This document shows, piece after piece, positions 1 to 12,806 of a stretch of DNA of 64,000 nucleotides. Location: contig VFFE01007646.1 of assembly GCA_008921705.1 (NCBI GenBank), positions 689,533 to 753,532 of the forward strand, given 5' to 3'. Source of the stretch: Burhinus oedicnemus. Lineage: Eukaryota > Chordata > Aves > Charadriiformes > Burhinidae. The position numbers were made by a program, and so were the translations under genes. Position 1 is the stretch's first letter. The number at the start of each line of letters is the position of its first letter. The notes under the pieces are model-generated. The model had not been told where the DNA came from, did not search any database, and saw only the letters and a program-made list of their open reading frames with translations.

Positions 1-527
1 TTTTCTGGTGTTATATAGGCCTGCTACAACTCCTCCCCCATCGCATCCACTACCAAAACCTTGCCACACAAACCCAATACAGCCAGATTCTTTGTTTCAG
101 TTGAACATTCATTTGGAACTTTGGTAATAATCGGCAAAAATAAAATATTGTCTTTAGTGTCATTTTTGTTGACTAGATAGGTATCTTGGTCTGATTATTC
201 TTTATTTTAAAATGTTTAGATTTTAAATATTTCTTTACTTGTCTTCTCAAAGGAAACATTTCTCTGATCTTTGGGATTTTTCTAAACTACCTGGTCTGCT
301 TGGAAGTAGGCGGTATTCAACATCTTTAGTCATTTTTGCAGGCCATCTCAAACTTAATATGAATCAGAATTTTCTTCCAAATCTTTTTCTTACCTTAGTC
401 ATATAAAGAACAACATTACTAGTTAGATCAAAACTTTGGAAATGGAGTAGTTTCAAAAATCAAAATACCCTAATTTTAGTACCAGCTATTGCTTCATCTT
501 AGAGGCCAAGTGGGTCCACACTCAAGT

Positions 528-543
528 CAATGACGCGTCATTG
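528..543. promoter_or_regulatory. Perfect 16-bp palindrome with CRE-like half-sites
   Basis: The sequence CAATGACGCGTCATTG is identical to its own reverse complement. Its core is TGACG followed immediately by CGTCA, which are two inverted half-sites of the cAMP-response element (full CRE is TGACGTCA), with two extra bases at the centre. It contains two CpGs in an otherwise CpG-poor region. Seen directly: the palindrome. Inferred: possible bZIP binding. No neighbouring gene or promoter can be pointed to, so function is unproven. Confidence 0.3.
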
Positions 544-2715
544 CATTCAAGAAAAGCATCAAAATAAGTGTTTGCAGAAGGTGAAAGCATACCCCTAGAA
601 ACAGTATTTTAATGCTATTAAAATCCTGCCAGTCAGCCATTTTCATTTGTCTTCAGTTAATCACTGATTTTCGCTCATTAGAACTAGAATTAATGTTTAA
701 TTGCAGTCTCTTTCTCTGCAATTTTTTAACATGGTAATATTTTATACATACATTTTCCAAACTCCAAATAGATATTTTACGTAATATAATTTTTTATCAC
801 AGCGTACTTCTGCTTGTATTAAATCTGTGAGAATGTATAGTACCTGATACTCAAGCACAAGAGCTTGCACTGTTCCAGTCAATAAACAGAATACAAACAG
901 AGCAAATACCAGATTACTATCTATCTAATCACACTCAGAAATCCACAAGTTTAAAAAAGCAGTCTATTGATTTTCTCTCCTGTCTCTTTGTTCTTTAAAA
1001 GCTACTGGTTGAATTCATGCAATACAAATACAAAATAAATTTCAGTACACTGACTTACTTACACGTATTTAAAATAAATAAATAAACAGATAATAAAATA
1101 ATGCAATATATTATGATTTTTTTTCCTAGATGCAGCTAGTAGTTTGAGGGGCCATATTATCTTCTTCAGACAGTACCTCTGACTCGTGCCGTGCCTGTTA
1201 CTGTGCTCAAGTTATTTGCACTATTACTGACCTAATGCTATTGATGTATCTATTGTTATTGATGTTCTTACTAGAAGAACATTTTGAACACAACCTGCTG
1301 CTATATAGGCCGTTAACAAATACCTGCCTGAAGAAAGCAGTTTCAGGGACAAAAAAACCCCCATTTATGCTTCCCTCATCTGCTCTATCAAGGGAAGCAA
1401 ACTAAAAGTTAGACCAGCAGTCAGTAGGCCGGTTTTGGGACTGACCTTCTACTTTCTTGTGTAGCTATTTACTGCACAGTTTAGAAATCCAAAAGAGTAT
1501 GAAAGTTATCAAATACACAGTTTGAGAGACAGATAGAGCAGGAGGAATATAATCAGTACGACCCTCAGCTTTACGGAAGGAAGTTACTAATGTCTTTGCA
1601 ATAATGAATCTCCAGACAAACCTGTTAAATAAATTCATAAAAAATTAGTGGAGCAGAAGGCCACTAGTTGTGGAACTAATAAAATTATTTACTGTATTCT
1701 ATTCTGATAGAAGTTAAGTCCTTTTCAAGGCTTCACAAAAGAGCCTTACTTTGCAGACTAATTTGAACTGCCTAGAGGCCAGTTTCCAAAAGTGTGGGTT
1801 TTTTTTAAAAAACTATATTCCCTGACACAACGGAACAATCAGCTGTCAATCTATGCTGTAAAAAGTTCCTTGGGAAAACAAAACATGCCCAGATATCATC
1901 TTTAAATTTCAGCTACTGGTATGTAAAAATATTTTTAGAAGCAAAATGAAGCATATTTTTATTCTCAGAAGCATTGACACCTTCTCTACCAGTCTCATGT
2001 TAATTGGGTCCAAATTCTGCAAAGCAGTTACAGGTAACGCACTTTGACTTTTGAACAGGCACATTCTGGTTCCAGCTGAATCCATATAATTATCCCCCAA
2101 ATTACTTCATCATTTAGCATGCAGCCAGCCGTACTCTATGAAGTCCTGACTATTTAATAAAAAATTAAATATGCGTGCAAATATGAAGTATACTAAAGAA
2201 ACGATATGTACATGTCAATCTGGGAAGAACAGCACCAGAAAAACATAAAAAGCATGAAGACCAATACAAGAGAAAGCGCTAGATCACACCTGCAGCAACC
2301 TGACTTTATTCCATTGTGCCTTCAACCTGTGGGAGTTTGCTGAAGCAGTCGAGGAAATACTCTTTATTTTGTTGACCAGGTAATATGTATAATTCTAATA
2401 TTTATTATATCTTAATGAAGAACTGTTAGTCATAAACTTCACATTGAATACATATTTTATGATTAACACATTATTAATTTAGCAAAAATTTATAAGTATT
2501 CAAGTAGTGCAATTTTTAACGAGAAATCTCTGTTTGACTGTTGAAATACTTTATTGCACACTGCATTTTAAATAGGATGTTTAATACAAAAGCTATGGAT
2601 TAGGTAAGAACTCAATGTGAAAAAAAAAGTTTTCATGTAAGAAGATCTAAAAGATTCCTACTGACCGATTCATTTTCTGGACAAGATGTATGTCCTCACT
2701 GAAAAAGGACGAAAT

Positions 2716-2732
2716 GGGGGGTGGGGTTGGGG
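2716..2732 (+). other. G-run cluster, possible G-quadruplex
   Basis: Three G runs of 6, 4 and 4 bases are separated by loops of one and two T, inside an AT-rich context. Two more runs of five G occur about 45-65 bases downstream. Three runs alone cannot make a regular three-tetrad quadruplex, but a two-tetrad form, or one that borrows a distal run, is possible. No gene is nearby to suggest a role. Confidence 0.35.
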
Positions 2733-5101
2733 AGAAATTTCAGAACTTCACCCTGAAATTGAACAGAAACTGAAATCTGGGGGCACGTAGGGGGCATCAT
2801 CTAGAGGCAGCTCATGGAAAACAGCATCTATAAAGAGGTCCAGTGAAGAGTATCTTCACTGTAATTTCGGTCTCCTGCGGCCCTGACTCATGACCTCAGG
2901 TTGTGTTTCAATGGAGTGTTGATCCTAGGAATTTAAAGCAATTTCTGGCATCTTGTGTTTCAGGAGGGCTCTCTTAATGCCTGCTGAGTGGATGGACATT
3001 TTCCTCTGCAGTCCTATTGTTTGTCATTTCTGAAGTAGAAATAAACAAAAATACAGGTCCTGTAGGAAGGCTGCGAAGCAATGAAAAGTCTTATAAAAAC
3101 AGAGGAAATAGAAGTTCTACATACAGCCTCACCTTATTTATTGCTGAGCTTCTGCTCACATAATTGTGGCAAGTTAAGCAGCTATTTTATTGCAATTCTC
3201 TCTCAGAATCCCTAATTTCTACTTCCACGTTTTAACCAGTAGTCTAAAATATATCAGCTTGGTGAATAATGTGATACGCAGTTCAAGAGCCACTTGACGT
3301 TTAATCAGACTGGAGGTACGTTCTTTCCTTTTTAAGTGCCTAGGCAATCTGCTGCTGAATTTGGTATCCTTGCTATTCACGGTATTTATAAATATTTGTT
3401 GAAACCAGATAAACTTATCCCTTCCCTCACCCTCATAAAACACTCCAAGAAAATCCTAGGTTTTAATGATTCCTCAAGCAGAGTAACAAATAGTCTGTGA
3501 CTAGACTTCTGTATACAGAAGTTCTTTTTGAAACTGTGCTGACACGAAGTGAATGTAAACTAGAAATAACCAATTTTAAGACCTCCGCTGAGATTTGTTC
3601 TTTGACAATTGACAGAAAGACTGAGAAATTAGCATTTTGGTAAAACCCTTATTTGTTTAAGATGCCTCTTAGCCAAAGAGACTGTCTGTACAAAAGGATT
3701 AACCTATTGACAATGACTTTCTAAATCCAAACTCATTGAATAACAAGTACTGAATGTGTTTACCTTCCTAATGCACCCACAATTCACAATGAAGCAGGCT
3801 TTCTTGAAAAGGTCAAAATGCATGAAGAGCTGAATTTCAATAGGAAAACAGAAAAATTTAGAGCTGAATAGAATGGAATTTATTTTATACAAGAATCGGA
3901 AAGATTAAATGCATTTTTGGCCATCTAAATGAATAAAAAACTAGGAAAAAAAAAGGACTTTAAAAGACTACCTCTGCAGCCCTTTTATGTTCACCTGATC
4001 CACATTCAATTGCCTGTGTCTTAAATACAACATCCAATAATTTCTCAATTAATCTACTAGGTAAGAACTTTCTTATGAGGTTAAGTAAAGAGCACAGTAT
4101 CCTACATTACTTACACAAGTGAACGCATTTAGATTTTCACGTTCACCACAGTTGTATGTCCCCCTCTGGGCAGACAGGTTTAAAAATGTGAAATAAACCA
4201 TTATAACTTATTTTTCTTCTGAGGAACAGTTTCACCATGACCATGTGAGGCAGGTACACTTGAAGGGTCATTTTCTGAGCTGATTCTGAGCCAAGTGTTA
4301 TGTAAAACTCTTTTATATATTTTACAGGGTAAATTGAAACAAGTTGATTATTCACCATAAGGCATACTGAAGAGATAATTATTAAGACAGATCACTTGTT
4401 GTACACTGAAACATTTTTTTCACCTAAGACTGAAAATGCAAATGAAGCAGTTTAGACCAGGCAACTACCAGTAGGTTGCAGGTATCATAATGCAAGTACT
4501 ACATATATGAAAAAGAACATTTTTATAGAAGAAGTCAAAAAATGTGATAGAATCAGAATAGAAGATTGTGCCTGTAAGAATAAAATCTTCATCACATTAT
4601 AAAAATGTTAGCTTCCCTTGAGTACTTTTGGCTACATTTTCTAAGGCCCTTAAATTATACATGGAGCTTAAAAGTTATGTTTAAAATGTTACTCAGGCAC
4701 CACATTCAGCTGTGGTTTTAATGGCACATACTGATAGATAGGTAAAACGTGTTTGAAAGCAATACTGAAGCACTTTAATTAATTTGAGACTTTTGAAAGC
4801 TCTTCCTCAAATCTGTATTCTTACAGTTTTTAGGCAGCCTCTTTTCTCAAAATTGCAAACCTTTCACTACATCTGGAATACATCTGTCAGGACACTTAGA
4901 TCTTGTCCTGCGCCATCACGGCTGGATCATGAACTCTGAACTGCTCTGAGTTAACTCACCCTGTTCAGTATTTTATGGTGCTAACAGCGATGAGACTTAA
5001 GGACACCCTAAGCATGCAGAATTGGCAATGATATGAGTCCCTGAATGGAACTGTGTTGAGGCGAGTCAATCCTGGATGGATTTAATGACCTGTACTGTTG
5101 A

Positions 5102-5130
5102 GAAACAGTCGTCTAGTTGCAGACTGTTTC
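5102..5130. other. Short hairpin (9-bp stem)
   Basis: GAAACAGTC at 5102-5110 is followed after 11 bases by its exact reverse complement GACTGTTTC at 5122-5130. Such stems occur by chance in 64 kb, and no T-run or gene end follows, so I do not call it a terminator or an RNA gene. Confidence 0.3.
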
Positions 5131-5410
5131 CTTAACTTGGATACCCTGATCACAGAATAATGCCAGCATTTCACATTGCAGTATGAATACAAATGATAAT
5201 TTTGCTATCTCATCTTGGCCAGAAGATTCTTTTTCAGAAGACAAGACCTCAGTCATTCAATCTTTCTCGCTTCTGTGTCAAACAGCAGCAATAAATTCTG
5301 TCCAGAGTTTTCTGCTACTGGGAAACCCCAGATAGTATAGCATGCAGCATGACATAGCATTTTCCTGATTAAGACAGACTATTGCAAACACAGCAAGTCT
5401 GTGCTGTACC

Positions 5411-5456
5411 TTGGGGTTTTTTTTTGTTTGGTTGGTTATTTTTTGTTTTGTTTTTA
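5411..5456 (+). repeat. T/G-rich low-complexity tract
   Basis: The plus strand is almost entirely T with interspersed G (TTTG and TTGG words). It is a simple low-complexity stretch and forms part of the minus-strand open frame spanning it. A similar tract lies at 60331-60392. Confidence 0.75.
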
Positions 5457-6759
5457 AAAGAATTTTAGAATCAACTTCTTCCCTCAAGCTCTTAAGTTGA
5501 AGGAATAAAAAAAGGAACCTGCAAGCTTCAGCCTGCTGGCAGCTATTTTTCTGTTGCAGAGCAGGACTTTCTACAGTACAAATAAAATTCACTTGTGTTT
5601 TAGACAGAACTTTCGCAAAGGTGTCCTAAAAAGACAATGCACTTGAGAACCAGCAGTCACCACATCAGTTAAACCTCATCAACACCTACTATAAGTGGAA
5701 GGAAAACTTCAGTGATCCTTTGTCCCATATTCTTATGCACGAGCTACCAAAAGACTACATTCCACTGCAAGCACCTACGCTCCTGGTGCCAAGATGATGG
5801 AGTAAACATGACAGGAAACACTTATTAATGTATTATTAAAGGTTTTTAAATTTGACAAAGATAAGCATGATAAAAGAACATGGACAGAAAGGCATCGTTA
5901 TTGTTTTACTAAATGTATGCCACAGTGCCCAAAGAGATAAGAATGCAAATGATAAAAAATAAGAATAAGAAAAGATGAAGGAGCACCTTATTCCACCTAC
6001 AGGAACACAGTAATGAAATATGATATAGCAGATGACTTCATTAAAATTGAAGCAGTGTCCTGTTGAAATAATAATTCAATATTTTTAGAGAGAAGCTTGA
6101 AATGAAGCTCCTGTGTCTGTGTATATAACTACACTTCTAGGTGTGCCTATATTTCCATACGTACATAGTTAATCACAAGGTTGCCCTTCAGGATACAGAA
6201 TTCAGGTAAGTTGGGAAGAGAGCTCAAATGATAGCGTTATGTGGAAGTCATATTTCTTGTTTTGTAGCATTGAAACCTGGATCTTTATATGCAAAGTGGG
6301 TTTCGTGCGGAACAAGCTCTGAAATGTAAACTGCTCGAATAATCAGGCTGAAGCGGTCTGATTTTCAGGAATGAGATTTGGAAGACAAAAGCTAAAGATT
6401 TAGAAGATGACTATTGCAGTGTTAATATATGTAAGTGACAGTAGATCATTCAGAATGTTTCAACCAAAGCATGACTTTCCATTAATACCAGCTGAGACAA
6501 AGAGAGAAATTTAATATATGGCAATGACAATAGAAGGAACAGATGTAAAAACTATTCTTAGCCATGAAGCACAAGGAAATGACAATGTAATAAACCTATG
6601 CAATACATGTTTGAGAACACTGCATCAATTTACTCTATTATTTGAATAGAGTCCCTCCTCTTAAGAACCTTCCAAAGTTCTGAATATCAGAAAGGATGAC
6701 TATTGTCAGGGGGAAATGCTTACGATGATTGCTGATGTGTCACCGTGCACACTATCACC

Positions 6760-6775
6760 TTTTTTTTTTTTTTTT
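6760..6775 (+). repeat. T16 homopolymer
   Basis: Sixteen consecutive T. There are no recognisable SINE or processed-gene sequences beside it, so it is a mononucleotide repeat rather than the tail of a retrocopy as far as can be seen. Confidence 0.8.
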
Positions 6776-9700
6776 CTTCAAAATTGTGCACAATTGTCAG
6801 GTGCAATTTTGATTAGTTAAGTCAGTTTCTAATATTAACTAAAATTACCAGACAAAATGGAAATATCTATAGTTCTTTTAACTACATACTGATTGACTTC
6901 TGCCTAATAGTATATTGCAGGAAAAAATCCATACACGAATTTATTTAGAGACAACTCTGCATTCACACATAGTCTTACCGACATCAGCAAAGGCCTGTAT
7001 ATATTCGAAGGTCTAATTCATGACGATCTGTGCCCAAAATTCACAACTAAGTTAAAAGTGAAATCTATTTAGGTTATTATGCTCTTTTTATATGATAGCA
7101 TATTTAAAAATACAGTCTATGAACAACAAAGTTTAAAAACAAAGGGCTCAGTAATGCAGCTTTGGGAAAAAAAATCTTCTTTTGTTAACGGATGTCTAAA
7201 AAGTACTTAATCGAGTCTTTCCATTGCAAAAATCCACCATAATACTGTGGCATTTAAAGTAAAAGTCAATAAACAAACTATGGAAATTAAGCATGCGGAT
7301 TATAATTTAAATGTTAGAAGTAAGCTAAAAATGTTTAGAATAAAATCTTTTTAACTTAAAGAATGTGTTCATGTGCATGTTTAATTGCCCTCTTATTATG
7401 CTGATTGTATATTCAAGGTAGGTTAGCGTGATTTTTGATCCTAAAATTCTTTCCATATTTTGTTGCCACATCAAAATAAAAAATGGTTTCCTTTAATTTA
7501 AAACCAGTGTAATCAACTAGAAAATATCTTCTATGCTTGGCAGATGAGAAATGTTTTTCAGTAGTTGGAGGAATAGTCAATAGGATTAGAATAACGTAAA
7601 TGAAATAATGAAGAAAGTGTTCTGTTCTACTGGGTAGGTATTTTTCTTCTTTTCTGGGTGTATTTAAAACGTTGTACATGACTCTTGTCATATAACTCTC
7701 TGTTTTACTATTTCTATTTTAACAAAACCTTCCTCTGTCAGACTTTTGTTTATTTATGATAAATAAAAGAGAAATACGAAGTGAACATGCAGTGTTTCTG
7801 ACCCATTGAGAGCTGTAACTGCACGTGCAAGAGAGCTGTCGCAACACTGCGTTTAGAACAGGTCAAAATTATGACACAGTTGAACGTGTTTACTTTTTCC
7901 TTGCTTTCCTGATATGGTTCAATGTCATTTTCCTTTTATTTTGCTTTTCTATTACGGTAGATGAGTTAAAATAATGTTGAAGTGGAGTGTCAGTGCTGAA
8001 GGCCGTACTAGATGTTAACAGTCGTGTTGCAACCAACTGTTCACCAGATGAGGACGTATTCTCATCTGCTGTGCGCGTGTAACCCTCTGTACTCCTGTCT
8101 TCATGAAACCCTAACGGTGACAAGACAAAGAACAAACCAAAAAAATTACAAAATACTTCAGCTGCAAAGACTTTTGTTAACTTCTAAAGGCACGCAGCTT
8201 TAACCTCTATGCTCAAAGAAACCCCTTTTACAATAAATTGTGCTTATTTGTTTTATACAAGTAGGGCTCAGGTAAGTTAATGTTGTTTGCGTGTTTGTTT
8301 CTACAGCAATGCAAGAAACCTGAAAAAGAGAGATATGATTTGGAATATCTGGTTTTAAATGAGGGTATTAACATACTAGGCACGTCAGAAACTTGGTAGA
8401 AGGAAAATTATGAGTTGAAAAACCTAATTTCAACAAATATTATATAGAAATAACACAGTAAATCACTCTGCTGGAGACGTGCTCTATGTTAAAGAAAGCT
8501 TAGGACCAAGTAAAGTAAATAAGTTACCTGTATCAAGGCCTCAAATTCCAAGCTTAAATAGAAAGAAGATTAGTATTAGGCCTATAATAGTGACAACTAG
8601 ACCAGGTGCAAAAGAGACTGTGAAATGCTAAGGCAGATTAAACTGCAAGGGCAGAAAACAGAGCAGGATTGAGAGACTTCAATTATTTCTAGGCAGACAA
8701 GGTAAATGTCACAAATAGGTTTTGGTTCTCACATCAAATTCACTTTTATAGAGGACACAATTTTCGCAGAGAGAGTATCAGGATTTTCTTATGCAAAACA
8801 ATACGTGTGCTCTTTTTTTGCTGTCCTGTGCCTCTCAGTGTCCCTTTTCCTCCCATCTTTGGAGCTCAGGAACAAAGCTTTTTCAGACTCATGCAACTGA
8901 ATACTGCTACAGAGGCAAGGCGCACAACACAGACAATAAATAAAATTACAAACAAAAAACAGCTGTAATTGCACTCTGACGTAGGAAAAGCAAAATGACA
9001 TCTAAGGAAAGTTCCTGCGTGAAGACATGGAAATAATAACAGTTCTCTGGGTGGGATTTAGAAATAGCGAGTCACTGAAATTTGGTTTCAGGCTGAAGAT
9101 GTAGCCGTATGCTGGCTATATCGGATATTGTTATCACCTCCAGTTCTGAGTTAACATATGGAAGGGAGCTCAACAGCATACAAATTGGCTAGTAAAAGAA
9201 TAAAATCTATAACAAGATGATCTTACTTCCCAAGGATGCTAAGGGAATATTTTGCCATAGATGAGGTACACTTTTATGCACTCCACTGAAAATTAGCTAT
9301 ACTGTTTTACATTCACAATATTGTTTCAAGTACAAAGAATTGGTTAGAATTAAGGTGTAAATCATAGGCTGGTTTGGATTGTTTTATCTAATCCTTTACA
9401 AGTATATTAGTCACATTGTAAAATAGAGATGTAATTTTCCTTTCTCGAACCCTAACTAAATCTTAACATTATGTAAATAGACATCTGTTCTTTAAAACAC
9501 AGTGAGAAACAATCCACATTTAATACAGGATAATGTAGGATTAAAGGGTATTGTAGCATAATTTTGCCTTTACTTTATTTGCTTCAGGAACATCAAGGTC
9601 TAAAAGCACTGAATTTCACTATGACTAACATTGCAATTAATATGTTTCTTCAGAGCGTAGGTACCATAGCAAGAACCAACGTACAGCAAATCACCACTGT

Positions 9701-12609
9701 TCATATATAGCATATTTAAGGTACCTACTCCCTTTAAAAGAATAGCCTCCAATGTGATCCGATTGCACAGATTTAAAATACCAGAAACATAAGGACACAA
9801 GAAAAATATGGTTGAACAAGAACACTTGACTGCAATCCAGCTATCTAAATCAGGTACTGAGGAAACACGTCTCTAAGTGTGCATTTGGAGGTGTTATGTG
9901 CTTTGTGCTCACACCTGTTTATCTTACTATAGATGTTTTCCAGTGGAAAAAAATTTTTCCATTTTTTTGCTTCTATTTTTTGCTAGGAGTTTGATAAGGT
10001 GTGGAGCTGGCATTGATCTACTTCATAACGTCAAGAAAAGAAAGGGGGAAACAGAGACTAAAAGGAAAATGTCCAAGCATTTCAGACAGGGTTTCTCAAG
10101 GATTAATGAAACTCCACTCAATAAATATTACAGAAATAGCCTAAATTAAGTAGGAATACAGTAACTGTAAAGTTTTAAATACTTGACTGGCCAATAAAGA
10201 GTTCTTAAATTATAGGGCTATGGTAAAATGAATGTTGGTAGTCATATATGGTAAATCAAAATCCAAGATTATACTTTCAAATATATAACCATTATAGTGT
10301 GAGATCTTGTGTTTCACACATTGTAATTGAGGATGGCAAATACCTTAAGCTGCTCACGCGAGTGGTATTTACTTCCAGTATAAGGCACAGACATTTGTAC
10401 AAGCCTACATTATGGGAAATGGTACTTAAAAGCCCTGAAGCTCTAAACAGAATTCATAGATATGCTGGTGGTGCTGCATGAAGACCTGATGACAGAAGCA
10501 GTCTTTTAGAGATTATGATGACAGACAGAAACATGAAGTTCCCAAGAGAGAACAAAACACAAATTCAGACAGATTCTCAAGTTCTTAATCATGGGCAAAG
10601 TGCAAACTATTTTAAGCGATACACCTGTCTGAATGAAGATGATTGTAAATCACTGTAAAAATCTAAAGATACGTCTAATAGTTTTATTTCAAAATGCTAC
10701 AGAAATGGTATCAAGGCTTCTAAACTCAAGATCAAGAAAAATATTACCACAGTTGGAAGGTTCTATACAACAACAGAAAACAATGCTTCTTGTTTAGTTA
10801 CAATACAATTTTCTGATACATTTGGGATAGTAGGGAACATAAAAAGAAAAATAGAAACTGCTCATAATTCTTGACATTATCATGCATATGCAGCAAAACA
10901 GCTCTCCAGTCTATTCTTTACTTCACTTTTCCCTGGACAGAATGCAGACCGTGCAGCTTTCCAAACACAGCAATATTGCACGATAGACAGAAAAAAGTAA
11001 TTTTTATCTTCTGCTTGGAAGAGATGGGACTTTAACCTAATATGCAAGGGGCTGATTCAACTGAATATGAGATTTTCTTTATTGTATCCAGAAAAGCTAC
11101 GTGCTTATTTTGAGGATAGGTCAAAATTTTTTGAATTCCCTCAAGGGGGTTTGGATTTTTGAATGATATGTCCAGGAATACAAATGAAGATAAATCTTGA
11201 AATAGCTATTTTTTTTCTTTGCATTTCAGATGGTAAGAGTATGCAGCATAAGGCCAAGTATAGACATATTTTATAAAGGTTTTGTCAATACTAGAGAGTA
11301 CCTTTTACAGAGTAGTTACTTCTAATGAGAAACCAGTTGAGAAGTCACATAGCCAAAAAAATCCCCATCTTAAGTATAAAGCAAGAAGGCAAATAAGTAA
11401 ACAACTTTTAAAACAATATGTAACAGCTGCACATCTCTTTCAAAGTTTTCTATGATTTGTCTTGGGCTTCAGTGCATTTCGCACATTTCTTCAAGTACTA
11501 GAGCAGTATCTTTCAAGCTTTCTTTGATTTGTAACCTCCAAACATTTAATAAGAAAGGTAGTGTCCTTGTTTATCTAATAGCTGGATTTATACTTTCTGA
11601 AAAACAGCTCTATTTTCCTTTCTTACCTATTATATTATTGACAATAAGAAACAGAAAGCACTTGATACATTTTTTTCTTATACCAGTTAAGGATATAATT
11701 TCTACTTACGGCCTCAAGCCTTGCTATGAGGATCTTGCACTTCTTTGTATGCTAAAATATCTCAAATTAAGTGTCTTCATTAAAAATGCAGCACTTTGTA
11801 ACAGAAGTTCATGGCCTCTTTTGGTGTTCTTTCCCAGCCACTGTCCTTTCATACAGCCTTTAGTTCCAAGATACATAACAAAAACCTAGACCAGAACATA
11901 GTAAATCTACACTATCTACAGATTGTCTCTAACAGGGACAAAATGAGGATACATTTCTTTTTCTGTAAACATGGTAGCATAAGTGTATTTCATGAATGGC
12001 TATTTCATTCCAGGTCTGAGTGAAATAAATGCTATGTTTCAAAATTACTAAAAACATTTCTTTGGTGAGTAGCAGAAGTACAATGTAGTTTTCATGCTCC
12101 AAGATCTTGCACTTTTCTCATATTTCATTTACTGACAACAGGGTTTTAGAGAGCAGAGAACAACTGTTGCATGAAAACAGTTCTGGTCTTAGCTGTGTTT
12201 TAAAAAGTAAAATCTACAAAATGAACCTTGCCTCCACCCCACCTTAAAAGATCCTTCAAAAAAATTCACATTAGAAGCCCAAAAATGGAGCTTTACTCAG
12301 TGTTGCTCATTGGCACTGTGCAGCTGGCATCACTGAGGGAATTGCAAATGCAATCCCAAAGGCAAGGCTGAAAAATTCTCATTCCACACAGTGTAATTAT
12401 TTACACCAGCCAGTTATTCTAATGGCAATCACCACGCTAAAAGTGACACATAAAAAGACATTATGCTTTGATACAACTCACAAAATAGAAATTAATCTAA
12501 AACGGATGCTGATAGGAGTTTCCTTTCTTTATGGTTGTAGAGCAGTCAGAAAATCGGGGGTACTATATTAAATAAAACAGCAAACAAACTGCTATAAACC
12601 ATCATTCTC

Positions 12610-12718
12610 TGAGCAACCCGATCTACTTGAAGATGTCCCTGCTCATTGCAGGGTGGTTGGACTAGATGACCTTTTAAAGGTCCCTTCCAACCCAAACCAT
12701 TCTATGACTCTATGATCA
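12610..12718 (+). mobile_element. CR1 LINE, 3'-terminal fragment
   Basis: A short, 5'-truncated CR1 retrotransposon copy in plus orientation. It begins within the region that reads 'GAGCAACC(C/T)GATCTA' in CR1, passes through the very conserved GGTTGGACTAGATGACC segment and ends with the CR1-type tail CATTCTATGACTCTATGA. These are the 3' untranslated features recognised by the CR1 reverse transcriptase when it primes on target DNA. Extreme 5' truncation is normal for this family. It has no coding sequence. It is well preserved, so it belongs to a relatively young avian subfamily, but the exact subfamily needs a library comparison. Confidence 0.93.
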
Positions 12719-12770
12719 TTCAGTCACCATTGGGAACACAATGTCTTCCAGTATGTCCAGTGACTGAGGC

Positions 12771-12806
12771 AGGTTATGGTGAAGGGTACGGTGTAGGTTA
12801 TGGCGT
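12771..12806 (+). repeat. Three tandem 12-bp units
   Basis: Three consecutive 12-base units, AGGTTATGGTGA, AGGGTACGGTGT and AGGTTATGGCGT, differ from each other at a few positions. In the plus-strand frame that begins at 12712 they read as Gly-Tyr-Gly repeats (GYGEGYGVGYGV), but that frame has only 63 codons and starts inside the CR1 tail, so I regard the repeat as a minisatellite-like duplication rather than part of a protein. Confidence 0.7.

Larger units (their letters stand above)
1..12609. other. Unique AT-rich non-coding sequence
   Basis: No gene is supported in these 12.6 kb. Open frames are short (the longest are about 90-104 codons) and none resembles a protein family I know. One of them, on the minus strand at 5278-5592, owes part of its length to a T/G-rich low-complexity tract at 5411-5456 that reads as a Lys/Thr/Asn/Gln-rich peptide. 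Low-complexity spots include a short AAAT-like run near 1069-1095, a G-run cluster near 2716 and a run of 16 T at 6760-6775. I see no CR1, LTR or SINE sequence by eye. Ancient, highly decayed repeats would be missed without a library search. Confidence 0.7.

Noticed and set aside
5102..5130. Hairpin as a transcription terminator or microRNA
   Set aside because: The stem is only 9 bp, has no following T run, and does not extend to a precursor-length fold.
5278..5592. 104-codon minus-strand frame with a Lys/Thr/Gln-rich middle
   Set aside because: The middle is the complement of a T/G-rich low-complexity tract; no gene structure or family match.
11452..11889. 145-codon plus-strand open frame
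   Set aside because: It lies in a T-rich stretch where stop codons are depleted on this strand. The translation is a Leu/Ile/Phe/Ser-rich mix without motifs, and neither splice sites nor a family resemblance support a gene.
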